Counted from the stretch's first letter, positions 10,573-19,694 are shown. The stretch: 64,000 nt of DNA from Paragorgia papillata (GCA_035771165.1 JAWNZC010000024.1:616001-680000); one strand, 5' to 3'. Numbers and translations: made by a program. Notes: generated by a model from the letters alone, not told the origin.

Positions 10573-10735
10573 TTGATTTTTGGGGAAGGAAATTTCAAGT
10601 GTAAGAATATATTCATTTTAATACAAAACCATGCAGGACCAGTTGCGAAAATTAAGGTCTTCTGGCTAGGAACTGAACCTGCATATCCATGCAGGATATG
10701 AACTAAGAGTGTTGGTTGCCATGCCTGGAATATAT
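10573..10735 (-). mobile_element. tRNA-derived SINE (family S2), diverged copy
   Basis: On the minus strand a B-box-like GGTTCAGTTCC lies in GCAGGTTCAGTTCCTAGCC. Downstream comes the family body, including TTTTCGCAACTGGTCC, shared with the copies at 47080-47500. The A box is poorly preserved. Confidence 0.6.
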
Positions 10736-11921
10736 ATAAGTTAAATAAATGTAGACTCCTTCAGGAAAATTTTAAAAAGATTTTATTCTTAATTTCAGAC
10801 GTTTCGCCTGTTAAGGCTTCACAGAATTCTCAGCATTTAATTTTACGTTCTATTCATAGTAATTTAATTTTATTATCAAGTTTTAAATTATCGGCATATA
10901 ATCTAATCCTTTCCATTAATTTGGTTGTTATAATATAAAAAATATTATTCATGTATTTTAATTAATTAGCCACTTCTGTCTCAACAGAAATTACATCTGG
11001 CCTGGTGTTCATTTGGTCGCGACAGTGTCTTAATTAACGGTCTCGGAAATGAAACGTCGCTACACATTTCGAATGCGTAGACCGCAGCATCTAGCTATAT
11101 TTCTGCATTCTACTTTCTCGTAATATCTTTAGAATCCAATAAAGTTCCATGTAATATTTGATTGGAATTCTTATATCTCATGAAAGTTTATGAAAACAAC
11201 AAAAATTTTGATTTCAGTATTTTTTTTGGAATTCTTTCCCCGGCCATTCAAACAGACATAACAAGGGTCATGGCTGAAGCCAGTTCAAGTGTCTGGTTCT
11301 CTTCCAATAAACTCTTTCATGCATAACCTAGATATTTCATTGTAAAGTGCCTTATTAAGGTTACTGCATGTAGACCTTCGGCTTACGCTTTAGGGAAAAC
11401 AGTATAGCGCTCCGTCCGTTTATTGCACATACCAAAACCTACACATTATTCTAAAGCTGATATAACTACAAGCCTGCAGTAAAACATTTGGTCATTTTAT
11501 GAACGCAAACAAAAACTAGCGCTTCTGTTTAATATTAAAGTTTTCATTCCAATTCGAAATGCTATAAGCGAACAACTATTTACTATATATAATGCTCTGC
11601 AAATTGGCAGTTTGGTAGGTGAATATCACAGCAAAAAAAAGGTGTCTGCGTTTGTAAAAATTCCAAATACTTTTAGAGTTATCGAATTTTTACTATTACA
11701 GCTAAAACACAATCTCACAGGAGGTTGAATGGGCTTGCATAAAAGGCCGTCAAACGATAAATATTGAAAATTTTACAATTCCCAGACAAAGTTTTGTCAC
11801 CAGACTATTAATTTACTTGAATATCAATTTTTAGATAATTCTGATAAATTCGTGTTCATTTATAGCTTTTTAAAGTTCTTACTTTAGCTCAAAACATTTC
11901 CAGAAAAAGCCGTGTGAAAGA
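10736..11921. other. No gene seen
   Basis: About 1.2 kb of AT-rich sequence without recognised repeats, RNA genes or exons. Confidence 0.5.
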
Positions 11922-12262
11922 ATAATAATAACATTTATTTATACCGCGTAAATTCAACTTTAAGGTTTTCAAATGCGCCTTACAATAATTTTTGACATGG
12001 CCGAGTCGAAGGCATACGACACATATCGGCCCACGAATTACAGCTAAGACCTAGGTGTTGGCAGTTTGTGGAGGGAGGAAAACCGGAGAACCCGCTGAAA
12101 AACCCTCGAAGCACAGGAGAGACCAACTAAACTCTACTCACCTGAGTCTCAAGCTCGAGAACAGGGTTATCAGTTCCCAGACGGTCACCCATCCAAGTAC
12201 TAACCCCGTCCAATCGGGCTTAACTATTGGTGAGCGGCAGCGCCCTAACAGGACACGCCAAA
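11922..12262 (-). mobile_element. 5S rRNA-derived SINE, copy 4, nearly full length
   Basis: Read on the minus strand it starts near 12262 with GGCGTGTCC, passes the 5S-like TTGGATGGGTGACCGTCTGG, then CTTCGAGGGTTTTTCAGCGG and TTAGCTGTAATTCGTGG, and ends in an ATT-rich tail at 11922-11935. Having no MITE, it shows the empty site for the insertion seen in copy 1. Confidence 0.8.
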
Positions 12263-12680
12263 AGAAACCTCTTGTCACTTATTCACTTATTCACACAAAG
12301 TAAATAACGCGCTTTTTCGTTGTTTAGAAATAAAAAAAAACATGATTTCCTTTCCAGAATCTGAATGCCCTCAATGCTTCACTTTCAGCGGATAAAAAAA
12401 ATCAAAAAATTATGGTTTGAACGTCTACAGTACGTTACCTTAAAAGTTCGGCGATATAGATTTTGTTTTTGTAGGTTGTAATATGCAAATATGGCATCTG
12501 ATGGCGTAAGATAAGGAAACCAGAATTGTGGGACATTTAATATCATGTCTGAAAAAGATAGTTGAGTTATCTAGTCGTCATATTAACGAATTAGTTTTCA
12601 GACCTCGAAATTCCGCGCTCAATATAATCTTTGTTTTCTGCCATATATAGCAGGCTTCTTTACAACATCAACTCTTAATA
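12263..12680. other. No gene; one arm of a long inverted repeat
   Basis: About 12467-12545 (GTAATATGCAAAT.., GTAAGATAAGGAAA..) recurs inverted at about 13205-13275. The pair brackets PLE family D and E material, so it may be flanking DNA of a rearranged insertion. Confidence 0.55.
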
Positions 12681-12955
12681 TGGATTATTTTTGTGGAAAC
12701 ACCGCGTATAATATTTATTTGCTAAGCTTTCGGCCTGTTGACTCAGGCCTTCATCAGCGCAATAACAACATGCTGTTGGCTCACGTCATTTATAAACTAA
12801 GCAACTGATCAATTAAATCACGTAAGAATACGTTAATTTTTAGTAAAGCTTAGCACTAGTAAATATTTTACGTGGTGTTTCCACAAAAAATAATCTATAT
12901 TACATTATCGCCATGAAAACTTTCAAAGAATTAATCAACTCTTTAATTTCACATT
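12681..12955. mobile_element. PLE terminal repeats, family D, inverted pair
   Basis: TGTGGAAACACCGCG...GCTAAGCTTT (about 12692-12730) is repeated inverted at about 12845-12890, around a hammerhead-like core. The right boundary, TCGCCATGAAAACTTTCAAAG, is shared with the copies at 16540-16695 and 38330-38535. Confidence 0.65.
12728..12757 (-). ncRNA. Hammerhead-like core (family D)
   Basis: The minus strand has CTGATGA, one bulged A, stem II GGCCTG/CAGGCC around AGTCAA, then GAAA and GCTTAGC. Core and stem II are perfect. The expected UH cleavage dinucleotide after stem III is not obvious, so activity is uncertain. Confidence 0.5.
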
Positions 12956-13323
12956 AGTTAAGTTTGTGGAACCTCCCTCCACCATTACGAACTCTATAAT
13001 GGTCAGCATTTGAGAGAAAACAAATAAGTATTTTTTAGATTAAAAGGTCTGGAATCTAATTTGTTGATATGGCGACTGTATTAAAATTATATATATATAT
13101 ATATATATTTAAACTATATCAGTCTCTTCAGTTTGGTGAACTGTTTATACGTGCAAAATTTTGAAAATTGTCAATGTATAATTTTGATGATGATATACAC
13201 GAATGAAATGTTCCACAATTCTGCTTTCCTTATCTTACGTCGTCACATAGCCATTTGCATATTACAAAAACCTCAATTTAGTGCTTAGATCATTAGTTTT
13301 GATTATATATATATATATATATA

Positions 13324-13523
13324 GTTCAATCTACAGACACGGTGTTTCGCTGTACAACAGCTCATCAGTGTAGCTTGGAACAATCTGAATGAATTTCAAT
13401 TACTTATACACATGCGATCGTCGGTGACAACCGCATGTGGGACAGCATCGGTGAAGTACATTCAGATAGCGTGAAGTGCGCGTGGGCCCAGAGTGCTCAA
13501 ACTTCCACAAGGGTAGTGGGCGT

Positions 13524-13527
<4 letters not shown>
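13324..13527 (-). mobile_element. PLE terminal repeat, family E, copy 1
   Basis: A 200 bp unit starting GTTCAATCTACAGACACGG and ending AGTGGGCGTTGCA, lying between two (TA)n tracts. Copies 2 and 3 are at 15105 and 15384. It contains the PLE-end motif GAGTGCTCAAAC seen at many ends here. Confidence 0.75.
13331..13373 (-). ncRNA. Hammerhead ribozyme, type I, complete
   Basis: On the minus strand: stem I CTACA, CTGATGA, stem II GCTGT/ACAGC, GAAA, a short stem III in CACCGTG, then TC as cleavage site, and TGTAG closing stem I. All three stems and both catalytic strands are present. Such short-stem-III hammerheads are known from PLE terminal repeats. Confidence 0.9.

Positions 13528-13558
<31 letters not shown>
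13528..13558. repeat. (TA)n tract
   Basis: A dinucleotide run between PLE end copy E1 and the foldback element that follows. Confidence 0.95.
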
Positions 13559-13562
<4 letters not shown>

Positions 13563-13575
13563 GATTTGATGCTGT

Positions 13576-13617
13576 GTCGCTACTCCGAGTTTCACGCTAT
13601 CGCGATCTTCAGGCAAC
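13576..13617 (-). ncRNA. Hammerhead ribozyme, left arm of foldback
   Basis: On the minus strand: GTTGC, CTGAAGA, stem II CGC/GCG, GAAA, stem III in CTCGGAG, TA cleavage site, GCGAC. Stem I GTTGC/GCGAC has five pairs including one G-U. Confidence 0.85.
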
Positions 13618-13662
13618 TGACAGATTAGGTTCTGCTATTCATTATATACATTGGCTACGTCA

Positions 13663-13895
13663 TTAATTAAGTTGGTGTTTAGTTACGTGTCGACACTTCG
13701 AAAATAATTCAGATCGTTTGTTCAAAAAGTTTTTCTTTTTTGCCTTCATCAATAAAAGTTTTTCTTCCAGACATAAATTGCATCGTTTTGATCCTGCCTT
13801 GTATGCCGCTACGTGCTTTATTACAGACCACTTGATGTGGTGGTCTCGGTTTCCAATCTTCAATTTCCAGATATGTTTCGACAACTCGGTGTTGT
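13663..13895 (-). pseudogene. Duplicated C-terminal half of the GIY-YIG domain
   Basis: The minus strand encodes the same residues as the end of the plus-strand frame (ELSKHIWKLK, RCNLCLEEKLLLM, KRSELFSKCRH). It lacks the YIG half, so it cannot form a nuclease. It exists because it is the inverted arm. Confidence 0.85.
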
Positions 13896-13896
13896 T

Positions 13897-14365
13897 GACG
13901 AAAAACACTACACAAAACCACACAACAAACAACGAATCCCGCAAATGTAACTGCCGACGACCTGATGAATGCCCAATCGCTGAAAATTGTTTGGCAAAGA
14001 GCTTGGTTTACCAAGCCGAAGTAACGACAACAGACAACGGAGAAACAAAGAACTATATAGGAGTAACGGCCAACGATTTCAAACAGAGATATCGCAACCA
14101 TACCAAATCTTTCCGAAACGTAAAATACGCCAACGACACCGAGTTGTCGAAACATATCTGGAAATTGAAGATTGGAAACCGAGACCACCACATCAAGTGG
14201 TCTGTACTAAAGCACGTAGCGGCATACAAGGCAGGATCAAAACGATGCAATTTATGTCTGGAAGAAAAACTTTTATTGATGAAGGCAAAAAAGAAAAACT
14301 TTTTGAACAAACGATCTGAATTATTTCCGAAGTGTCGACACGTAACTAAACACCAACTTAATTAA
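13897..14365 (+). CDS. PLE C-terminal GIY-YIG endonuclease fragment
   Basis: The frame reads CNCRRPDECPIAENC, then VYQAEV, NYIGVTANDFKQRYRNH, and RCNLCLEEKLLLM with a final KRSELFPKCRH. This is the cysteine-rich linker and GIY-YIG nuclease at the C terminus of a Penelope-like polyprotein (VY and YIG motifs, catalytic arginine in KQRYRNH). In PLEs the domain nicks target DNA for reverse transcription. The reverse transcriptase is absent. The frame is open upstream to about 13718, but that part is antisense to the duplicated C-terminal half in the left arm, so the coding start is undefined. The frame itself is uninterrupted, unlike most relics nearby. Related sequences are at 53.1 and 58.5 kb. 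Confidence 0.75.
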
Positions 14366-14410
14366 TGACGTAGCCAATGTATATAATGAATAGCAGAACC
14401 TAATCTGTCA

Positions 14411-14452
14411 GTTGCCTGAAGATCGCGATAGCGTGAAACTCGGAGTAGCGAC
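14411..14452 (+). ncRNA. Hammerhead ribozyme, right arm of foldback
   Basis: GTTGC, CTGAAGA (14416-14422), TCGCGATAGCGT, GAAA (14435-14438), CTCGGAG, TA, then GCGAC. Same structure as the left arm, opposite strand. Confidence 0.85.
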
Positions 14453-14541
14453 ACAGCATCAAATCTTAATTATATTTCGCTCTACCTATAATGGTATTGA
14501 GCGCTCTAGAACCTTACGCCTTTTTGTTACAAACACTTATT

Positions 14542-14667
<126 letters not shown>

Positions 14668-14766
14668 TGAGTAGGTTATAATAACATTTGGCAGAGTGCT
14701 CAATGGATACCCAGAGCATATTAAACAAATGGAGGTAGAACGACTCAACAAATTTGATTAGGCATA

Positions 14767-14816
14767 TTTATTACTATTTAGTTTCGTACCACGAGATGTG
14801 GCACTCTTCAGATAAA
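14767..14816 (-). ncRNA. Hammerhead ribozyme, complete
   Basis: On the minus strand: TTTAT, CTGAAGA, stem II GTGCCAC/GTGGTAC, GAAA, one-pair stem III around TAAATA, GTA cleavage triplet, ATAAA. Stem I TTTAT/ATAAA has five pairs. Confidence 0.9.
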
Positions 14817-14974
14817 ACGGCCTAATGCCTGACAGCTAAAACTAAAAAAAAACAAAAACGTGGTGCCAACGTAATGACAAGGTGATAATTGCCTAGCTTG
14901 CATGGTAAATAGGATTAAAGCGTCATCTGTTTGTACAAAATATTGTAAGTTTTAGCTGTCAGGCATTAGGCCGT

Positions 14975-15024
14975 TTTATCTGAAGAGTGCCACATCTCGT
15001 GGTACGAAACTAAATAGTAATAAA
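14975..15024 (+). ncRNA. Hammerhead ribozyme, complete
   Basis: This is the mirror copy of the motif at 14767: TTTAT (14975-14979), CTGAAGA, a seven-pair stem II with one G-U, GAAA, cleavage after GTA at 15019, ATAAA (15020-15024). Confidence 0.9.
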
Positions 15025-15064
15025 TATGCCTAATCAAATTTGTTGAGTCGTTCTACCTCCATTT

Positions 15065-15067
<3 letters not shown>

Positions 15068-15106
<39 letters not shown>
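15068..15106. repeat. (TA)n tract
   Basis: A dinucleotide run joining the LTR-only foldback to PLE end copy E2. Confidence 0.95.
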
Positions 15107-15110
<4 letters not shown>

Positions 15111-15114
15111 CAAT

Positions 15115-15157
15115 CTACAGACACGGTGTTTCGCTGTACAACAGCTCATCAGTGTAG
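15115..15157 (-). ncRNA. Hammerhead ribozyme, complete (family E, copy 2)
   Basis: Identical in core and stems to the motif at 13331-13373: CTACA, CTGATGA, GCTGT..ACAGC, GAAA, CACCGTG, TC, TGTAG on the minus strand. Confidence 0.9.
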
Positions 15158-15391
15158 CTTGGAACAATCTGAATGAATTTCATCAATTACTTATACACAT
15201 GCGATTGTCGGTGACAACCGCATGTGGGACAGCATTTGTGAAGTACATTCAGATAGCGTGAAGTGCGCATGGGCCCAGAGTGCTCAAACTTCCACAAGGG
15301 TAGTGAGCGTTGCATTATCGCTAATAGGTACCCACGGCAACTTCACAGAGTGCTCAACAACACCGAAGTGAAGGAGCGTACATAGTTCAAT

Positions 15392-15430
15392 CTACAGACA
15401 CGGTGTTTCGCTGTACAACAGCTCAGCTTG
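15392..15430 (-). pseudogene. Hammerhead broken by an 8 bp deletion (family E, copy 3)
   Basis: Compared with copies 1 and 2, eight bases between CAGCTC and AGCTTGG are lost. That removes most of CTGATGA and the stem I strand. The rest of the unit matches, so this copy cannot self-cleave. Confidence 0.85.
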
Positions 15431-15535
15431 GAACAATCTGAATGAATTTCATCAATTACTTATACACATGCGATTGTCGGTGACAACCGCATGTGGGACA
15501 GCATTGGTGAAGTACATTCAGATCAAACTAATGAT

Positions 15536-16137
15536 CAAAACTAATCAAAACTAATGATCTAAGTACTAAATTGAGGTTTTTGTAATATGCATAAATTTAA
15601 CCAATGTAACGATAAAGAAATCTGTTATCAACGTGAGTCCTGTTTAACCTACGTCATAGTCTGTGAAATTTGAAAAACAAAGTCTATGAACCCACGCCGT
15701 TAACCGTGTTCTGTAACATAACTGCTATCAAACATTTAAGTATAGTTCACTGTGATTGGTCATCTTTGAAATCTTTGACGCGTTTTGCTGTACGTTTACC
15801 ACGATAAAAAGGCAACAGTCCTCCTGTTTCATCCGCTACGACGCATTAAAAGCAAAGATTAAAGTACTGCATGGGTTCGTTAAAATAGTTTCAGAAGCTT
15901 TTATAGACAACATATTGCTGTTGATTAACCCTTTCCTGTATGGCCTTCCGAGATGTCTCCCACTGACGAGTAAAATCGTCTGGCATTAGACAGAGTAAAA
16001 AGATAAAGTTGTTCCACTACAACAACGCACATGAAAGGATTAAACACTTAGAAAAGATACAGAAAACGAGCAAAGTTTTGAATCGATTTAAACATCGCAG
16101 TGATACACGATACTATAATACTTTTATCGAAATATAG
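15536..16137. other. No gene seen; single satellite unit
   Basis: About 15537-15590 is the inverted counterpart of 13255-13300 (CTCAATTTAGT.., TTAGATCATTAG). A single unit of the 25 bp satellite (CTGGCATTAGACAGAGTAAA) lies at about 15978-16000. The 77-residue frame at 15756 resembles nothing I know. Confidence 0.5.
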
Positions 16138-16225
16138 TAAGGTTAGACATACTGCCGAAACAGAGAACGTAGGAGTCTAACGTTTCGAGCGAAGCCCCTT
16201 TGTCAGAGAGAAACGTAAAGAGTGT
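16138..16225 (-). mobile_element. PLE terminal repeat, family A, copy 2
   Basis: GGTTAGACATACTGCCGAAA, then GTCTAACGTTTCGAGCGAAG. The hammerhead core reads CTGACAA instead of CTGACGA on the minus strand, so the catalytic G is lost. Confidence 0.7.
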
Positions 16226-16379
16226 AAACAAACAACGAGCTTATATAAGAAGGATAATCATGCATGTGACCAAATATAAGCCAATCAGATAAAAATAATA
16301 ATAACAAATTAGTATTGAATTGCGAAAAAATTAGCCAAATGTAAGCACGTAACTACGCCATTGTGTCCTTACCTGCAGA

Positions 16380-16510
16380 TTCTGCATAATTTTCTTAGAT
16401 TTTCTTAGTAAGAAACAATTTCTTGCTATTCTCCCAAATAAGAAATTTCTTATTTTAAGAAAAAATTTCTTAAAACAAGTTGTTTTTTTCTTAAAACAAG
16501 AAAGTGATTT
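16380..16510. repeat. TTTCTTA-rich, self-complementary low-complexity stretch
   Basis: Repeated TTTCTTA and TAAGAAA blocks in both orientations give a run of overlapping small hairpins. Confidence 0.7.
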
Positions 16511-16539
16511 TTTGCTGTGTGGTTGTTAAGTTGTTTTTG

Positions 16540-16695
16540 TTTATATGACGTGAATCAACACGATGTTGGCATTTGCTCTGATGAGGCGCTGAGTCAACGG
16601 GTCGAAAGCTTACAGTAATAAATAATAAACGTGGGTTACCACAAATTCTCGCTTGTATTACTATTTGTCACCATGCAAACTTTCAAAGAATTAAT
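16540..16695 (+). mobile_element. PLE terminal repeat, family D, copy 2
   Basis: It carries CTGATGA (16578-16584), stem II GGCGCTG..CGGGTC with mismatches, GAAA, then GCTTACAGTAATAAATAA and the shared right boundary ACCATGCAAACTTTCAAAG. The ribozyme is degenerate in stem II. Confidence 0.65.
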
Positions 16696-16825
16696 TTTTG
16701 TTATGATTATATTTAAGTGTTTGTTCTCTCCCAAAACCTCTTTCATAACCTAGAACTTTCATTGTTAAACATGTAAAAAGGTACTTTAATTTGCCTTTCT
16801 TATGGATTTTGGCTGGTAACAATGT

Positions 16826-16890
16826 TTCCTTTGGCGCAGTGGTTAGCGTGCGTGCCATTCACCTCTGCGACCCGTGGGTTCCATGCTTGC
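16826..16890 (+). tRNA. tRNA-like SINE head or pseudogene
   Basis: An A-box-like TTGGCGCAGTGGTTAGCGTG is followed about 35 bp later by a B-box-like GTGGGTTCCATGC. No tRNA fold with a proper acceptor stem can be drawn. I regard it as a polymerase III SINE head, not a working tRNA. Confidence 0.4.
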
Positions 16891-17076
16891 TCGTTGCAGT
16901 ATTTCGATTAATATTAGCGACCTTAAGCAAGCTAGGACGACGACGGCAAATGAGTTGCTACATTTAAAAGAACCATGGATGAGGACATCGTATATTGTAT
17001 GCTTTATGTATTTTGTGAGATCTTTAAAAGGCAGCCATAGCTTCGACAACATGACGTATGATAGATTAACGCCTTA

Positions 17077-17402
17077 GGGGCCGAATACATGGGGAAATTT
17101 CAGCCCGGGCTGAGATTTCAGCCCGGCTACTGGGGGATGGAAATGAGGGAGTGGATGTTTTGAATGAGAAACACGAAGTGTGGAATACAGAAAGTGCCTT
17201 GTGAAAAGCGATAAAGAAGGAATAAATATGGTTTATTTGAAATACACATCTAAATATGTTTGTTTTACGCTGCATGTTTGTGACAACTTGGCTGATTTCC
17301 ACACTTCGCGTTTCTTATTCAAATCATTCTCCTCTTTTCCATACCTCAGCAGCCGGGCTGAAATCTCAGCCCGGGATGAAATTTCCCCATGTATTCGGCC
17401 CC
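17077..17402. mobile_element. MITE with 50 bp terminal inverted repeats
   Basis: GGGGCCGAATACATGGGGAA at the left is matched by its complement at the right, and inside each end stands a palindromic CAGCCCGGGCTG or near copy. No clear target duplication. No transposase frame. Confidence 0.8.
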
Positions 17403-17803
17403 AAAGTAAACTAACAACTTTTGCTGTTCTTGCCACAACGTCTTGAAAACGTGAAAACGCTTCAGTTGACGTTGTGTGTGCAACGAGGACGGTGTTGGGA
17501 TTACTCTTGGGACTGCAAATTATTCAACGCTTTGGTTTGGTTGAAAAATACTATTGTATACTTGAGTAGTCGTCGTGACGTTCGCGTTGTGCTTGCTTAA
17601 GGTCCCTATTTCACCTTGGCTGAGTGCTTCCAGTTTGACTCTACCAAACACCGCAGGTTTTCTCTGGGTATTCTGGTTTCCTGTTGTAGTGACACTGGAC
17701 CAATGAGCGATGGCCCTTACTGGACCTCTAGATATGACTAAAGTCTAATAGGGTTATCCAGTATAAATAAAGGTAGTTTACAACACTACTTACCACTTCT
17801 TAT

Positions 17804-18233
17804 CAGACCTGCCAACTTTACCAAACACTAAAGCTGGAGATTTTGAAATATAATGATAAAAAACCTGGAGATTGACAGCCAAACCTGGAGATTGCTGCAT
17901 GTGATCTTCGTCGCCACTATAATTGCGCCATTTTGATTTTGACAACTCAGAACTTTTTTAATTTTATCACCCTTTGACCAAAGAGTGTCAAGCATTGCAG
18001 GCATTACTGATAACGATTAAGCCTGTATTCAGGTGCTCTGTGCCTCAAAGTGCTATTGATGCTTTTCTTTAGTTTATGTTTTATTTTAGAGTATTTCAGA
18101 GTATTTCTATTGGCATTTTTAAGAATTCTCGCTTGCCGTGAGAAGTGGCAGTCATACCGGGTGACCGGGAGACCGGGAGAAGTTGTCTGATACCGGGAGT
18201 CTCACGGTCAAACCGTGAGAGTTGGCAGGTCTG
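17804..18233. mobile_element. hAT-like MITE, 430 bp
   Basis: The ends are CAGACCTGCCAACT and AGTTGGCAGGTCTG. TCTTAT flanks both sides (17798-17803 and 18234-18239), shorter than the 8 bp typical for hAT. CCGGGAGACCGGGAGA repeats lie near the right end. Confidence 0.7.
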
Positions 18234-18528
18234 TCTTATATTCGTCACATCGCGAGAGAAACAAACAAACAATAATATGACGTTGTAAAAATAATGATCT
18301 TAGCAATTACGCACAAGAGTTAAAGAACACAGAAGAGCAGTAAACAATCAAGACAAGAATTCAAAAATATCACAACATGCAAATAAGCAGAAACATAACA
18401 TGGACTTTGACAATACAACAATCATCGACAGAGCGGCAAATTATCATAAACGATTATTTTTAGAAGCATGGCACTCCCAAAGGAACTCTAATGCAGGCAG
18501 TGATCATATAGACATACCTAACCTTTAC

Positions 18529-18570
18529 GGTAAGCACTAAATGCCATACCGTGAGGCCCCTTGAGCCCGC
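18529..18570. repeat. Perfect 42 bp inverted repeat, left copy
   Basis: This 42 bp block (GGTAAGCACTAAATGCCATA...) is matched exactly, inverted, at 19451-19492. About 880 bp of PLE-derived sequence lie between. Perfect identity against decayed surroundings is notable. Confidence 0.9.
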
Positions 18571-18650
18571 ATTCAGCTAATTTTGTCAGCGGTATAACCG
18601 GTATAGTAGCAAGTGTGGCACAGCAGTGACAGACATACAGTCTGTTGCAG

Positions 18651-18651
<1 letters not shown>

Positions 18652-18681
<30 letters not shown>

Positions 18682-18830
18682 ATAAAAGTAGCGTGCTGCG
18701 TAGGCAGTGTTGAAACAACGATCGAAATTCGAAATATAGTAAGCGGTTAGATATACAATCGAAACAGAGAACGCAGTAGTCAAACGTTTCGAGCGAAGGC
18801 CCTTCGTCAGAGAGAAACGTGTAGAGTGCT
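18652..18830 (-). mobile_element. (TA)n plus PLE terminal repeat, family A, copy 3
   Basis: A (TA)n tract (18652-18677) is followed by AGTAGCGTGCTGCGTAGGC, GAAACAGAGAACGCAG and a hammerhead-like core at 18787-18810 (minus strand CTGACGA, stem II, GAAA). The end motif GAGTGCTCGATAC follows. Confidence 0.7.
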
Positions 18831-18905
18831 CGATACAGAGATGTAGAGCTTAATATACAATTTATTTGAAACTATCTAATATATATATATATATATATAC
18901 AGGTC

Positions 18906-18957
18906 GTCATTACACTGTGTTTCATCAGCAGACTGCTTAACGCAATCATCAGATGAC
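18906..18957 (-). ncRNA. Hammerhead ribozyme with irregular stem II
   Basis: On the minus strand: GTCAT, CTGATGA, a 22-base segment, GAAA, CACAGTG, TA, ATGAC. Stem I GTCAT/ATGAC is five perfect pairs and stem III is CAC/GTG. The stem II segment forms only an internal GCA/TGC hairpin and does not close against the core, so activity is uncertain. The 3' half of the motif recurs inverted near 19100-19122. Confidence 0.6.
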
Positions 18958-18999
18958 TAACATCCTAACGATGTATCAGTGAATTTAAATTTACATAAA

Positions 19000-19110
19000 T
19001 GGAACTAATTAGAAATCTATTCCAATCCACTCAATTTTGACAATAGAAATGTCGCCAGTCGCGCCACAAACCTCGCCAGTGGAAAATCGGCTTGAAGCAT
19101 GAAACACAGT
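19000..19110. repeat. Relic of the GCCGGTTTTCCAC-type MITE
   Basis: GGAACTAATTAGAAATCTATT and CGCCAGTGGAAAATCGGCTT match parts of the elements at 26131-26313 and 44651-44803. The left end is missing. Confidence 0.5.
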
Positions 19111-19450
19111 GTAATGACGACCTTGTTTTTTTTGGCATAAAGGCTCAGACACTCACACCAATTGACCAACGCGAAAGCCCAGTTTCTGTCTCAAATTCCA
19201 AAGCGAAAGCTTAGTTATTACTGCCAAACAAAGGAAAACGGATAGCTATTCTTTTCACAACGAGTTTGGTTTGCGATAAATTACAAGATTTCCTATAGAA
19301 ATCGAACGATTTTCCAGTCATCAAACTGGACTTCCTTCTCACGATTAAGTGAAATTTTAAACGTAAGTTAGTTGCTACTGAGGTTTATAAGGGAGACATC
19401 GGCAGTACAGTGATGTTAACTACAACACTTGCCTAGATGACCGTAGTATT

Positions 19451-19492
19451 GCGGGCTCAAGGGGCCTCACGGTATGGCATTTAGTGCTTACC
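19451..19492. repeat. Perfect 42 bp inverted repeat, right copy
   Basis: The exact complement of 18529-18570. Confidence 0.9.
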
Positions 19493-19694
19493 AACATTTA
19501 CATGTCACTTTCTTAGCACATTGATTTACATAATTTTTGAACTGGTATATATATAAAGCTGTTATTGCTTCTTAACATTATTAACCGACGAAGGTCTGAC
19601 TAAGTTTTTTGACCGAAACGTCTTCTTAGCATTTTCCTAAACGTTGTTATACGTTTTTAATAGTCAGTGACTGTGTAAACAGTCAAGGTGCACG

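Larger units (their letters stand above)
13555..14475. mobile_element. GIY-YIG foldback element with a hammerhead in each arm
   Basis: The left arm (13555-13895) and right arm (14132-14475) are inverted copies of about 340 bp that differ at very few positions. Each arm holds the C-terminal half of a GIY-YIG protein, a 3' untranslated stretch and a hammerhead ribozyme near its outer end. The unique centre (13896-14131) carries the N-terminal half of the domain, so only the plus strand encodes a whole domain. A transcript across it could fold into one long hairpin. The very similar arms imply recent formation or gene conversion. Confidence 0.85.
14724..15069. mobile_element. LTR-only PLE foldback with two complete hammerheads
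   Basis: The arms 14724-14847 and about 14945-15069 are inverted copies around a spacer of about 97 bp, with no coding sequence. (TA)n tracts stand near both ends (14543-14651 and 15068-15106). Each arm contains a fully paired hammerhead. This looks like the smallest version of the foldback design seen at 13555-14475. Confidence 0.8.
15105..15535 (-). mobile_element. PLE terminal repeat, family E, copies 2 and 3 in tandem
   Basis: Copy 2 starts GTTCAATCTACAGACACGG at about 15107 and runs to the AGTGAGCGTTGCA block. A PLE-end motif follows (GAGTGCTCAACAACACCG), and then copy 3 at 15384-15530 in the same orientation. The direct order is that expected for PLE pseudo-LTRs. Confidence 0.75.

Noticed and set aside
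13709..14191. 160-residue minus-strand frame across the foldback
   Set aside because: It is the antisense and shifted reading of the GIY-YIG frame created by the palindrome.
19583..19619. Hammerhead motif near the LINE relic
   Set aside because: CCGACGA replaces CTGANGA, and after GAAA there is no stem III. Stem II alone (GGTC/GACC) is not enough.
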